The notes: a model not told the origin generated them from the letters alone. A stretch of 43,992 bases of DNA from an uncultured Polaromonas sp. (GCA_946479075.1 CAMLDT010000002.1:1-43992); one strand, 5' to 3'; counted from the stretch's first letter, positions 25,423-33,950 are shown. A program made the numbers and translations.

Positions 25423-25800
25423 ATGAAATCCACAGCCGCTGTTTGCGCCATCGCCCTGTCCGCCCTGAGTTGGGGTTCCCTGTCGTTTGCGCAGGACTTC
25501 AACCACAACCCGCGTGACCGGCATGCGGAGCCGTCGCGTTTTGAGCAACGGGGGCCGGTCCATCAGGACGGCCGTCATTTCACCCCCCGCCCCGCCGACC
25601 ATCGCGACTATCAACGCAGCCCGCCATTCCATCGCGGCGACCGGCTGCCTGCGCAATACCGCTATCAGCGTGTGAACAACTGGCAGGCGCAGCATCTGCA
25701 GGCACCGGCCCGCGGACAACAATGGGTGCAGACAGGTGCGGACTATGCCCTGATCGCCATCGCGACCGGCGTGATTGCCCAGCTGGTACTGAACCGTTGA
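25423..25800 (+). CDS. RcnB-like periplasmic protein
   Basis: A 125-residue exported protein. The signal peptide MKSTAAVCAIALSALSWGSL is probably cleaved at SFA-QD. A His/Arg/Asp-rich middle follows (GPVHQDGRHFTPRPADHRDY), then the RcnB-type C-terminal module PAQYRYQRVNNWQAQHLQAP and GQQWVQTGADYALIAIATG, ending in a hydrophobic IAQLVLNR. RcnB in E. coli is a periplasmic modulator of nickel and cobalt homeostasis; most relatives are uncharacterised. AGGAG (25411-25415) sits seven bases before the ATG. It diverges from the TetR gene. Confidence 0.85.
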   Translation: MKSTAAVCAIALSALSWGSLSFAQDFNHNPRDRHAEPSRFEQRGPVHQDGRHFTPRPADHRDYQRSPPFHRGDRLPAQYRYQRVNNWQAQHLQAPARGQQWVQTGADYALIAIATGVIAQLVLNR

Positions 25801-25830
25801 GGATGAAACGGCCGGGCGCTTGCCCTGCTT

Positions 25831-25879
25831 GCTCATTTTTTAATAGCTGCCAGCGCCCGCCAGACAAGGGCTGGAGCCT
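25831..25879 (+). repeat. ATAGCTG-family dispersed repeat, copy E
   Basis: ATAGCTGCCAGCGCCCGCC then AGACAAGGGCTGGAGCCTG, followed by a T-run. CCAG..CCC pairs with GGGCTGG, giving a terminator-like hairpin in the gap between the convergent RcnB-like and sigma factor genes. It is among the closest copies to the consensus. Confidence 0.8.
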
Positions 25880-25888
25880 GTTTTTATA

Positions 25889-27187
25889 TCAAACTGCAGC
25901 GGGCGGAGGCGCCATCGTCTGCGCCCGCTCCAGCAGCAGTTCCTTTTCGCGCACATTGCCCGCCAGCGCTGCGGCGCGCTCGAACTCGCTGCGCGCCTCC
26001 GCGTGGCGTCCCAGCCGCGCCAGCAGGTCGCCACGCACGCTCGGCAGCCACTGGTAGTTCTGCAGCGCCTTGTCGGTGCGCAGGCTGTCGATGATCTCCA
26101 GGCCGGCCGCCGGCCCGAAAGCCATGGCGACGGCCACTGCGCGATTGAGTTCGACCACCGGCGACGGCGCCATGCGCGCCAGATCTTCATAGAGGGCGAC
26201 GATGGCGGCCCAGTCGGTGTCCTCGGCCCGGGGGGCACGCGCATGGCAGGCCGCAATCGCCGCCTGCAGCACGTAGGAACCCGGCCCTTGCCCGGCTTTG
26301 GCGTTGAGCCCGCGGGCGCGTTCCAGCGCCGCCAGGCCGCGGCGGATCAGCAGCCGGTCCCAGCGGGCGCGGTCCTGCACCAGCAGCAGCACTGGGCGGC
26401 CCGCCGCATCAACCCGCGCGGCCGCGCGCGACGCCTGCAGCTCCATGAGGGCGACCAGCCCGTGGACCTCGGGCTCTTCGGGCGCCAGTTCCGCCAGCAT
26501 GCGCCCCAGCCGCAAGGCTTCCTGCGTTAGCGCCGGTCGCATCCAGTCATCGCCGGCCGTGGCGGTATAACCTTCGTTGAACACCAGGTACACCACTTCG
26601 AGCACCGACGCCAGCCGCGCGCCCAGCGCATCGCCGCGCGGCAGATCGAAAGCCACCCCGGCCTCGCCCAGCGTTCTTTTGGCGCGCACGATGCGCTGGG
26701 CAATGGTCGGCTCGGCCACCAGGAAGGCCCGCGCGATCTCATGGGTGCTCAGCCCGCCCAGCAGCTTGAGGGTGAGCGCCGCCCGCGCCTCGGTGGACAA
26801 CACCGGGTGGCAGGCCGTGAAGATCAGCCGCAGCAGATCGTCGCCAATCTCGTCCTGCCTGGCGGCGTCCAGCGCATCCACAAAATCCGGTACGACCAGC
26901 GCCTCCTGCGCCTCCAGGTCATGGCCGATTTGCGCCAGCTTCTCATCGCGCATGCGCAGGTGGCGCAGGTGATCCAGCGCGCGGTTTTTGGCAGTCCGCA
27001 TCAGCCAGGCGCCCGGATTGTCGGGCACGCCGTCGCGCGGCCAGTGCTCCAGCGCCGCGACCAGCGCGTCCTGCGCCAGCTCTTCAGCCAGGCCGATGTC
27101 ACGCACCCAACGCGCCACCGCGCCCACAATTTTTGCGGACTCGATGCGCCAGACGGCGGCGATCGCCTGGTGGGTGGCTGAATGCAT
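25889..27187 (-). CDS. ECF sigma factor of the ECF42 type (with C-terminal TPR-like extension)
   Basis: A 432-residue protein, twice the usual ECF length. Residues about 10-80 are sigma region 2 (AQDALVAALEHWPRDGVPDN, then PGAWLMRTAKNRALDHLR). Residues about 115-170 are region 4 (ACHPVLSTEARAALTLKLLG, then LSTHEIARAFLVAEPTIAQR). Residues about 185-430 are the long helical, TPR-like extension (VLEVVYLVFNEGYTATAGDD) diagnostic of ECF42/COG4941 proteins, where it is needed for activity in place of an anti-sigma factor. It is the last gene of a minus-strand cluster with two YCII/DGPF genes, the hallmark neighbours of ECF42. The start has no clear ribosome-binding site. Confidence 0.93.
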   Translation of the reverse strand: MHSATHQAIAAVWRIESAKIVGAVARWVRDIGLAEELAQDALVAALEHWPRDGVPDNPGAWLMRTAKNRALDHLRHLRMRDEKLAQIGHDLEAQEALVVPDFVDALDAARQDEIGDDLLRLIFTACHPVLSTEARAALTLKLLGGLSTHEIARAFLVAEPTIAQRIVRAKRTLGEAGVAFDLPRGDALGARLASVLEVVYLVFNEGYTATAGDDWMRPALTQEALRLGRMLAELAPEEPEVHGLVALMELQASRAAARVDAAGRPVLLLVQDRARWDRLLIRRGLAALERARGLNAKAGQGPGSYVLQAAIAACHARAPRAEDTDWAAIVALYEDLARMAPSPVVELNRAVAVAMAFGPAAGLEIIDSLRTDKALQNYQWLPSVRGDLLARLGRHAEARSEFERAAALAGNVREKELLLERAQTMAPPPAAV

Positions 27188-27219
27188 CCGGTGAGTGTCC
27201 CAGAATCAGCTTGGCCGGC

Positions 27220-27633
27220 TCAAGCCTGTGGCGGAGCAGCGTGGATATCCATCCAGAATACTTCCCAGGTATGGCCATCGAGGTCGGTGAAGCCGTGGCT
27301 GTACATGAAGCCGTGGTCCTGTGAAGGGTTGGGCGCGGTACCGCCGGCGGCCAGCGCCTTTGCCACCATCGCATCAACCTCCTCGCGGCTGTCGCACGAC
27401 AAGGCGATCAACACCTCGGTGGTTTGGGTCGCATCGGCAATCGGCTTTTTGGTGAAGCCCTGGAAAAAAGGCTCGACCAGCAACATGACGTAGTTGTGGT
27501 CCGCGCTGATCACCATGCAGGCGCCCTGCGCATTGGTGAATTGCGGGTTGAAGGAAAAGCCCAGGCTTTTGAAGAAGGCCTGGCTCTTTTCCATGTTCTT
27601 GATGGGCAGGTTGACGAACATCTGGCGGGTCAT
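27220..27633 (-). CDS. VOC family (glyoxalase/bleomycin-resistance-like) protein
   Basis: A 137-residue protein with two beta-alpha-beta-beta-beta modules. It starts MFVNLPIKNMEKSQAFFKSL and ends with HGFTDLDGHTWEVFWMD, where the Glu of WEVFW is a usual VOC metal ligand position. The resemblance is to the PhnB/YaeR-like VOC proteins often encoded with ECF42. I chose the ATG at 27633, with AAGGAAA upstream; a longer frame starts inside the SRPBCC gene. It lies between the SRPBCC and sigma factor genes. Its activity is unknown. Confidence 0.9.
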   Translation of the reverse strand: MTRQMFVNLPIKNMEKSQAFFKSLGFSFNPQFTNAQGACMVISADHNYVMLLVEPFFQGFTKKPIADATQTTEVLIALSCDSREEVDAMVAKALAAGGTAPNPSQDHGFMYSHGFTDLDGHTWEVFWMDIHAAPPQA

Positions 27634-27671
27634 GAAGTTTCCTTGGAATGGTTTGAACAGGGGCTGGGATC

Positions 27672-28211
27672 TCAGGCTTTTTCTGCCCGCGCCTTGAGCC
27701 CGGCAAGGCCGGCCTCGAAGTCGGCGCCTATCATCTTGTCCATGTTGAAGATCACGCCCATGAACTTCGACAGGAAAGGCGCCGGGCCTTCCATGGCCCA
27801 TGTCGCTCGTGTGGCTGCGCCTTCAGGAACGAAGCTGAACGTGATCACGTTCTGCACCTTGAAGGGGGCGGCCATGTCCAGCCGCATCTGCACCTGCGAA
27901 GGCGCCGTGACCTGCACGATTTCAAAGCTGCCGCTGCCTGATTTTCTGCTTTCGAAGGCATAACGGGCGCCAGGACCCGCGGCCGGTCCGCTGTAGCTGC
28001 CCTTCATCTCCGGGGCTTTCAGCGCATACGGATTCCAGGTGTTGAAGGCGCGGAGGTCGTTCACCAGCGGAAAGATTTTTTCAGCGGGGGCGGCAATGCC
28101 GGTGCTGCGGGACACCCGGAAGGTGTCGGGCCGCTGCAAGGCAATGATGGAAACGGCCGCGAAGGCCAGCACGGCCACGCCGAGGACGGCGAAAAAAATG
28201 GTCTTGAACAT
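27672..28211 (-). CDS. SRPBCC family protein with N-terminal membrane anchor
   Basis: A 179-residue protein. A hydrophobic N-terminal helix (FKTIFFAVLGVAVLAFAAVS) is followed by a polyketide-cyclase/START-like SRPBCC domain: STGIAAPAEKIFPLVNDLRA, FNTWNPYALKAPEMKG, and a C-terminal long helix ending GLAGLKARAEKA. Such domains form a hydrophobic ligand pocket. The ATG at 28211 is preceded by AGGAAA. It sits 22 bp after the second YCII gene in the ECF42 cluster; SRPBCC proteins are recurrent companions of these loci. The ligand is unknown. Confidence 0.88.
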   Translation of the reverse strand: MFKTIFFAVLGVAVLAFAAVSIIALQRPDTFRVSRSTGIAAPAEKIFPLVNDLRAFNTWNPYALKAPEMKGSYSGPAAGPGARYAFESRKSGSGSFEIVQVTAPSQVQMRLDMAAPFKVQNVITFSFVPEGAATRATWAMEGPAPFLSKFMGVIFNMDKMIGADFEAGLAGLKARAEKA

Positions 28212-28233
28212 GATGCTTTTCCTGACGCCCTTC

Positions 28234-28656
28234 CTATCCCATGCCCATCTGCTGGAAGCGGCCCAGCGTTTCGGGCGCGGCCAGCTCCTTGAAATCTTCC
28301 ATTTCATAAAGCTGGCGCACCTCGATCTCTGCCGGCTGGTCATGGCCGACCGGGTTGGGGAAGCGCTGCGTCCATTGCAGGGCTTCTTCCCGCGACCGAA
28401 CCTGGATCAGGGTGTAGCCGGCGACAAGCTCCTTGCTCTCGGCGAAAGGGCCATCGATGACCTGGCGTTTGTCCCCGTCATAACGGATGCGCCAGCCTTT
28501 GCTGCTGGGCTGAAGGCCCGAGCCGTCAAGCAGCACGCCAGCCAGGGCCAGTTCTTCGTGATAACTGGCCATGGCCTGAAACATCTTGTCGGCATCCGGC
28601 GGAAATCGGCCGGCCTCGGAATCGGGCGTGGCCTTGACGATGATCATGAATCGCAT
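28234..28656 (-). CDS. YCII/DGPF domain protein
   Basis: A 140-residue protein starting MRFMIIVKATPDSEAGRFPP, with the family signature VIDGPFAESKELVAGYTLIQ and an ending in a predicted helix. The DGPFAExKE motif defines the DGPF branch of the YCII family, whose genes lie beside ECF42 sigma genes and are their targets in Streptomyces. AAGGAGA precedes the ATG at 28656. A candidate ECF42 promoter lies about 70 bp upstream (28726-28752). The biochemical activity is unknown. Confidence 0.92.
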   Translation of the reverse strand: MRFMIIVKATPDSEAGRFPPDADKMFQAMASYHEELALAGVLLDGSGLQPSSKGWRIRYDGDKRQVIDGPFAESKELVAGYTLIQVRSREEALQWTQRFPNPVGHDQPAEIEVRQLYEMEDFKELAAPETLGRFQQMGMG

Positions 28657-28725
28657 GGGTTCTCCTTGGCGTTGGATGGAAAACCGGGGACCGGCAGGTC
28701 CGCAGACAGCGGCTTCCACCTGCAC

Positions 28726-28752
28726 GACGAACCATGCGGCCTGAAATCGACA
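28726..28752 (-). promoter_or_regulatory. Candidate ECF42-dependent promoter
   Basis: On the minus strand TGTCGA (28752-28747) is followed by 17 bases and CGTC (28729-28726). This matches the motif I recall for ECF42 targets: TGTCGA at -35 and CGA/TC at -10. It lies 70 bp before the YCII gene start at 28656, so it would drive YCII-SRPBCC-VOC-sigma as an autoregulated unit. Confidence 0.6.
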
Positions 28753-28798
28753 GGCTGAGGGAAAAAGTTTTGTTTTTTTGTTGCGTCGGGTCACGCGC

Positions 28799-29152
28799 TC
28801 AGGCAAAGCAGGGGCCAAGCCCCCGCACTTCCACCGTTGCCCACTCGGCGGCCGGGCAGGCCGCGGCAATCGCAATGGCTTCCTCGCGGCTGGCGCAATC
28901 GACCAGAAAAAAGCCCCCCACCATTTCCTTGGCTTCGGCAAACGGGCCATCGAGCACGCTGGCCCGGCCGCCGTTGAGCTTCACACGCGCGGCCTCGTCC
29001 TGCGAGGCCAGCGATTCAGTCGCCAGCAGCAGGCCGCGCGTTTTCAGATCGGCTGCAAAATCCAGCATGCGCCCGTAGACAACACGGCCTTCGGCCTCGC
29101 CGCGCGCCTGGCGCTGGCCGACGGGCTCATGAATCAACAACATGTAAGGCAT
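28799..29152 (-). CDS. YCII/DGPF domain protein
   Basis: A 117-residue protein with the complete YCII fold: MPYMLLIHEPVGQRQARGEA at the start, SVLDGPFAEAKEMVGGFFLV in the middle, and ending ATVEVRGLGPCFA. It is a paralogue of the 140-residue YCII protein encoded 142 bp downstream and shares the DGPFAExKE motif. GAGGAA precedes the ATG. No TGTCGA box is visible in the 72 bp before it, so it may be transcribed from the kinase operon or an unseen promoter. Function is unknown. Confidence 0.9.
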   Translation of the reverse strand: MPYMLLIHEPVGQRQARGEAEGRVVYGRMLDFAADLKTRGLLLATESLASQDEAARVKLNGGRASVLDGPFAEAKEMVGGFFLVDCASREEAIAIAAACPAAEWATVEVRGLGPCFA

Positions 29153-29224
29153 GGTCGGGTTCCTCGAAAAAGTCAGGCATGGAGTATGCCGCGCCCGGCC
29201 ATCCCTGCCGGCGGCAGCGCTTGC

Positions 29225-31456
29225 TCAGGCCGGCGTGCGGCGCACCAGCAAGGCTTCCAGATCGAGCAGGTCCACCGGCTTGGTGAGGTGGTCGTCGAAA
29301 CCGGCTTCCGTGGAGCGGCGCCGGTCCGCGTCGCTGCCCCAGCCGGTGACGGCCACCAGCACCGTCCGCCCGAAGCGCGGGTCGGCGCGCAGTTGCCGGG
29401 CCACCTCGTAGCCGCTCATGCGCGGCAGCCCGATATCGAGCAGGATGACATCCGGCAAAAAGCTGCCTGCGGCCTGCAGCACGGATTCACCGTCGTAGGC
29501 AGTCTGCGTCTGGTGGCCCATCAGGCCCAGCACGGTGGACAGGGTCTCTGCAGCGTCGATGTTGTCATCCACGATCAGGACCTTCAGTGCGGCCACCGGC
29601 TGGCTGGCATCCTCCGGCGCGCCGCGCGCCGCGTCGGGTTCCTGCGCCTGCAGCAGGCAGGGAATCCGCACGGTGAAGGTGCTGCCCTGCCCGGGGCCAG
29701 GGCTGGACGCCGTGACGGTTCCGCCGTGCAATTCAATCAGGCTGCGCACCAGGTACAGCCCGATGCCCAGGCCCCCCTGCGAACGGTCCAGCGTGCGCCC
29801 CACCTGGGTGAACAGGGAAAACACCTTGTTCAGCATGTCGGCGGGAATGCCGACGCCGCTGTCGCTGATTTCGAGTACGGCGGTGGCGCCTTCCTGCCGC
29901 GCTGACAGCCGGATCTCGCCGCCGGCCGGGGTGTACTTGGCCGCGTTGTTCAGCAGGTTGCCCAGGGCCTGGGCAAGCCGCGTGTTGTCGGCCATGAGTT
30001 CGATGTTGTCATCCGGCAGGGCCAGCACCAGCCGGTGGCCCCGCGCCTCGATGGCCGGGCGGCTGATTTCCACCGCCGTTTCTATGGCCAGCGACAGGCG
30101 GGTCCGGCTGGTCTCCAGCCGGATCTTTCCGCTGTTGATGCGCGAGATGTCCAGCAGGTCGTCAATCAGCCGCACCATGTGCATCAGCTGCCGCTCCATG
30201 GTTTCGCGCGCGCCCTGGGAAGCCGGCCCGTTGCCGCGGTCTTTCTTGAGGATCTCCAGCCCGGTGCGGATGGGCGCCAGGGGGTTGCGCAGTTCGTGGG
30301 CCAGCGTGGCCAGAAACTCGTCCTTGGCGCGGTTGGCGTCGTGCAGCACCTGCTCGGCCTGCTTGCGTTCGGTCACGTCGATCACCGAGCCGGCCATGCG
30401 GAAGGCTTGTCCCTTGCCATCCCTTTGCGCCAGGCCGGCCAGCAAAAACCAGCGCCATTCGCCGTTTTTCTGGCGCAGCCGGCATTCGACCTGGTAGGGC
30501 ACGTCGGCACGCAGGTGCTGGTGCAGCGCTTCGCGCACCAGGGGCTGGTCATCGTCGTGGATGACCGATGTCAGCGCCGACGGCAAATCCGGGAACTCTT
30601 CATCGCTGTAGCCCAGCAAGGCCTTGAACCGCGGCGAATAAAACATGGTGCCGGCGACCATGTCCCAGTCCCACAGCCCGGCACTGGAGCCCCGCACCGC
30701 CAGCTGGTAGCGGACGTCACTCTCGCGCAGCGCCTGGTTGGCCTGCTCCAGGGTTTCGGCCCGCCGGCCCAGCTCGTCAAGCATGGCGTTAAAGACATCG
30801 GCCAGGGCGCCGATCTCGTCCTCACTGCTCTTGACGGCACGCAGGGTGTAGTCGCGGTGCTGCAGGATCCGGCCCGCGACATCGCTGATGGCCAGCACCG
30901 GCGCCGTCAATGCACGCTGCAGGCGGTTGGACAGCAGCACCGCCGCCGCCAGGCTGCTTGAAAGAATCACCGCCAGCACGCCGAAATATTCAAAGGCACG
31001 CATCATCAGGCGGTGGCGCGCCTGCAGGTACACCGTGCCGATCTGCTCGTGCTGGGACATCACCGGCTGCCAGACCCGCACCCACTCCCGATCCACGCTC
31101 ACGCCCTGGGACCTGGACTGCAGCGGCAACGGCTCGCCTTCGCGCTCGGGCGGGCGAAAGAAAGCGAACAGGCGGCCCTTCGCATCAAACAATGCCGCCG
31201 CGGCCACATGGGGCTGCGCGCGCAGCACGCTGAGGTTTTCCGTGGCCACCCGGGGATCGTCAAACGCCAGCGCGGCGCTGCTGACCAGTCCGACGATGTC
31301 GGCCTGGGTGACCAGGTCACTTTCCAGGGTGCGCAACTGGCTGCGCATGTCGAAGGCCACCAGCGCCAGCCCGGCCAGCAACAGCGCCAGCGAGGTCGTC
31401 GCGATCAGGATGAAGTTGAGTTTTTGCCGGATCGACCGGGTGCCGGGCAGGTTCAT
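29225..31456 (-). CDS. Hybrid sensor histidine kinase: CHASE8-HAMP-PAS-HisKA-HATPase-receiver
   Basis: A 743-residue membrane kinase. Transmembrane helix 1 is at about 14-35. A periplasmic YfiN-like CHASE8 domain follows (about 36-150; VGLVSSAALAFDDPRVATEN, LRAQPHVAAAALFD). Transmembrane helix 2 is at about 156-176, HAMP about 177-232, PAS/PAC about 245-365 (NGEWRWFLLAG, SVIDVTERKQAE). HisKA has His387 in LATLAHELRNPLAP. HATPase boxes are N (NNAAKY, 503-508), G1 (DSGVGIP, 532-538) and G2 (GGLGIGL). The receiver has Asp630/Asp631, phospho-acceptor Asp674 (LLDIGLP) and Lys726. All key residues are present. Its ATG overlaps the YfiR stop (ATGA). It probably senses envelope state through YfiR and the outer-membrane receptor. 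No separate output regulator or diguanylate cyclase is encoded nearby. Confidence 0.93.
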   Translation of the reverse strand: MNLPGTRSIRQKLNFILIATTSLALLLAGLALVAFDMRSQLRTLESDLVTQADIVGLVSSAALAFDDPRVATENLSVLRAQPHVAAAALFDAKGRLFAFFRPPEREGEPLPLQSRSQGVSVDREWVRVWQPVMSQHEQIGTVYLQARHRLMMRAFEYFGVLAVILSSSLAAAVLLSNRLQRALTAPVLAISDVAGRILQHRDYTLRAVKSSEDEIGALADVFNAMLDELGRRAETLEQANQALRESDVRYQLAVRGSSAGLWDWDMVAGTMFYSPRFKALLGYSDEEFPDLPSALTSVIHDDDQPLVREALHQHLRADVPYQVECRLRQKNGEWRWFLLAGLAQRDGKGQAFRMAGSVIDVTERKQAEQVLHDANRAKDEFLATLAHELRNPLAPIRTGLEILKKDRGNGPASQGARETMERQLMHMVRLIDDLLDISRINSGKIRLETSRTRLSLAIETAVEISRPAIEARGHRLVLALPDDNIELMADNTRLAQALGNLLNNAAKYTPAGGEIRLSARQEGATAVLEISDSGVGIPADMLNKVFSLFTQVGRTLDRSQGGLGIGLYLVRSLIELHGGTVTASSPGPGQGSTFTVRIPCLLQAQEPDAARGAPEDASQPVAALKVLIVDDNIDAAETLSTVLGLMGHQTQTAYDGESVLQAAGSFLPDVILLDIGLPRMSGYEVARQLRADPRFGRTVLVAVTGWGSDADRRRSTEAGFDDHLTKPVDLLDLEALLVRRTPA

Positions 31457-32031
31457 CGCGCTCGGCCCTCCACATCCTGCGCCACGGCCAGCAGGCGGGC
31501 GCTGAGCTTGAGCGCGCGCGCCTCGGCGGCCGCCAGCGATACCGAGAACCGCACCCGTCCGCCTTCGGAAAGGAAATTGATGATGCCGCCCAGCCGCAAG
31601 CCGGCGTCGTGGTCGGTCACCACCAGCACCGGCCCGGCCGCAGCGGCCAGCAACTCGCGCAGCCGGTCGCCACGCAGGCCGCAAAACAGCACGTGCACAC
31701 CGGCGAGAGATGCCGCGTCGGCACCCACCCGCCGCGTCACCACCGGCCGCCCGTCCAGGGTCCGGCCGGCGACCAGTTGCTCCAGGTCGGTGGCGACCGC
31801 CTCATCGCCGGCCACCCCGATCACAAAGGGCGTGTCGGGCCGCTGGAAGGTGCCCGCCGGCCACTCCACAAAGGAGCCGAACTTGTAGAGGAAGGCCGCT
31901 TTCACCGCGCTTTCGCGCTGGGTCGGCAGCGGCTGCGCCCAGGCCGCAAAGGACAGGCAAAACGGCGCCAGCCAGAACGCCAGGAACAGGCTCAGCGGCC
32001 GGAATCCGCCGTGCTGGCGCAGCAAGTGCAT
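31453..32031 (-). CDS. YfiR family periplasmic regulator (DUF4154)
   Basis: A 192-residue exported protein: signal peptide (LSLFLAFWLAPFCLSFAAWA), then the YfiR hallmark SAVKAAFLYKFGSFVEWP, FVIGVAGDEAV, HVLFCGL, and a C-terminal GIINFLSEGGRVRFSVSLAA. In Pseudomonas, YfiR inhibits the CHASE8 diguanylate cyclase YfiN from the periplasm. Here the downstream partner is a CHASE8 histidine kinase, so YfiR probably controls that kinase (inference). I chose the ATG at 32031, two bases after the receptor stop; a GTG five codons earlier overlaps it. Only one mature-region cysteine is seen, so the Pseudomonas disulphides are not conserved. Confidence 0.9.
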   Translation of the reverse strand: MHLLRQHGGFRPLSLFLAFWLAPFCLSFAAWAQPLPTQRESAVKAAFLYKFGSFVEWPAGTFQRPDTPFVIGVAGDEAVATDLEQLVAGRTLDGRPVVTRRVGADAASLAGVHVLFCGLRGDRLRELLAAAAGPVLVVTDHDAGLRLGGIINFLSEGGRVRFSVSLAAAEARALKLSARLLAVAQDVEGRAR

Positions 32032-32033
32032 GT

Positions 32034-33950
32034 TCAAAGCTGCCACACTGCCTTCACGTAGAGCTTGCGCTCGATCTGGCTGGCCACGCCGGCTGCATTG
32101 AACTCGACGTGGCGCCTGTCAAACATGTTCTGTACCAGCAGCGACAGCTCCAGCGCCGGATTCACCCGCATCGCCAGGCGCGCATCGACGGCGGTGTAAC
32201 GCGGCACCACCGGCGCTGGCAGGGCACCGACATGGCGCACCATCACATCGAACTCGCTGCGCGCGCCCAGGTTCAGGCTGGAGCGCAGGCTCCACTGCTG
32301 CCCGGGGTCGTTGCCCAGATTGGGAATGGAGGTGGCGTCGGTGGCGGTCCCCGAGGTGAAACGCAGGTGCTTGCGCAGGCTGGTGTAGCCCGCCGACAGG
32401 CGCCAGGCCGGTGTCGCCTGCCAGGTGCCCCAGGCCTCGATGCCCTGCCCCGGACCTTCGATCTGGTTTTCAATCGTGGTCGGCAAGCTGCCGGTGCCGG
32501 CGCGCAGGCCCCGGTAATACTGGCGGAAGGCGGTGACCGAATAGGTGACCGTCGCGCCCAGTTGCCCGCGGTGCCCCAGTTCCACAACGTCTGCGGTTTC
32601 CGACTGGAAATTCGGCCCGCCGGTGATGAGAAAAGGCGCATTGCCGGGAAAGAAAAATTCACGGTCAATGCGTGACGGCGCACGCACCGCCCGCGAAGCA
32701 GCGGCCCAGGTCAGGTCATGCGGCGAGTGCTGGTAGGCCAGCCGGACGTTGGGCAGCAACTCCATGCCGGTGTAGCTGTTGCGTTCGGCCTTGGCCCCCA
32801 CGGTGAGTTGCCACTGCGGGCCGAGCTTCATCTGGTGCTGGGCAAACAGGTGGGCCCAGGACAGTTTTCGCTCCACCGGATTCATGCGCACCAGGGTGCT
32901 GGGCGTGTCCACATCCCTGCCCTGGCGGTAACCGGCCCCCCAGATGAGCTGATGGACGGCCGGCATCAGCGGTTCGTGCGTGAACTCCAGATTCACGTTG
33001 GTGGACTGGTTGCGAATCTGGGTCGCCTCGTCGCGGTCGGCCGTGTCGTAATACGCCTGAAGCCGGTACGGCGAACCATCGGCCAGGCGGCTACTCCAGC
33101 GGGCCAGCAGGTTGCCGCCGCGCAGCCGGGGGGCGAGGTTGCTGTAGGGCGCGTCGCCGCCCTGATAAACGTCCCCCTGCAAGGTCAGTTGCGAGGCGTC
33201 TGCCTTGAGGTCGGCGCGAAATCCGGCCTGTTGCTGCCGCGCTGCGTCCAGCCGTTCGACACCACTGGCAAGCTGCGTGTTGTCACGCTCTGTGTTCATG
33301 CCGTACAGGCGGATATGCCCGGCCTCGCCGAGCGCACCCCCCCAGCGCACCGACTCGCGGCCGCCGTCGGCCGAACGCACCACCGACACCAGCGTGCCCT
33401 GCGTGGCCGAGGCTTCCCGGGTGATGACGTTGATCACGCCATTGACGGCATTGGCGCCCCACAGCGTCCCGCCCGGCCCGCTGATGACCTCGATGCGCTC
33501 GATGTCTTCGAGCATGACCGAATTGGCGTCCCAGGACACCCCGGACAGGAGGTTGGAGTAAAGGGTGCGGCCGTCAATCAGCACCAGCAGCTTGTTGGCA
33601 ATTTCGTTGTTGAAACCCCGGGCGCTGATCGCATAAGCGCCCGCACTGCTCTGCGCGACCTGCAGGTTGGGCGCCAGCCGCAGCACTTCCGGCAGGCTGG
33701 TGGCGGCCGAGCGCCGGATGTCTTCGCTGGTGATGACGTAAACCGAAGCCGCCGCCGACTGCAGCGGCTCGGCCCGGCCGGAGACCGAGGTCACCTCGAT
33801 GTTGCTCAGTTGCTCCAGGCTGAGGTCGGCCAGATGGGCCAGCGACCCGGCGTCAGGCCCAGCCGCCATGGCGCCGTGCGCAACCACTGTGAGAACCACC
33901 GCAGCAGCAGCAATTCTGGGCGCAGATGCGCGCGCTACGGTGTCTGTCAT
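32034..33950 (-). CDS. TonB-dependent outer-membrane receptor
   Basis: A 638-residue outer-membrane protein with a signal peptide (about 1-28), a plug domain at about 40-165 (SVYVITSEDIRRSAATSLPE, ISARGFNNEIANKLLVLIDG, LEDIERIEVISGPGGTLWGA) and a 22-strand-type barrel ending in VKAVWQL. The start of the mature chain, LADLSLEQLSNIEVTSVSGR, is typical of receptors encoded beside YfiR and signalling proteins. It lacks a long N-terminal signalling domain of the FecA type. I chose the ATG at 33950; an earlier TTG adds eight residues. The ligand is unknown. It is first in the three-gene operon. Confidence 0.92.
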   Translation of the reverse strand: MTDTVARASAPRIAAAAVVLTVVAHGAMAAGPDAGSLAHLADLSLEQLSNIEVTSVSGRAEPLQSAAASVYVITSEDIRRSAATSLPEVLRLAPNLQVAQSSAGAYAISARGFNNEIANKLLVLIDGRTLYSNLLSGVSWDANSVMLEDIERIEVISGPGGTLWGANAVNGVINVITREASATQGTLVSVVRSADGGRESVRWGGALGEAGHIRLYGMNTERDNTQLASGVERLDAARQQQAGFRADLKADASQLTLQGDVYQGGDAPYSNLAPRLRGGNLLARWSSRLADGSPYRLQAYYDTADRDEATQIRNQSTNVNLEFTHEPLMPAVHQLIWGAGYRQGRDVDTPSTLVRMNPVERKLSWAHLFAQHQMKLGPQWQLTVGAKAERNSYTGMELLPNVRLAYQHSPHDLTWAAASRAVRAPSRIDREFFFPGNAPFLITGGPNFQSETADVVELGHRGQLGATVTYSVTAFRQYYRGLRAGTGSLPTTIENQIEGPGQGIEAWGTWQATPAWRLSAGYTSLRKHLRFTSGTATDATSIPNLGNDPGQQWSLRSSLNLGARSEFDVMVRHVGALPAPVVPRYTAVDARLAMRVNPALELSLLVQNMFDRRHVEFNAAGVASQIERKLYVKAVWQL

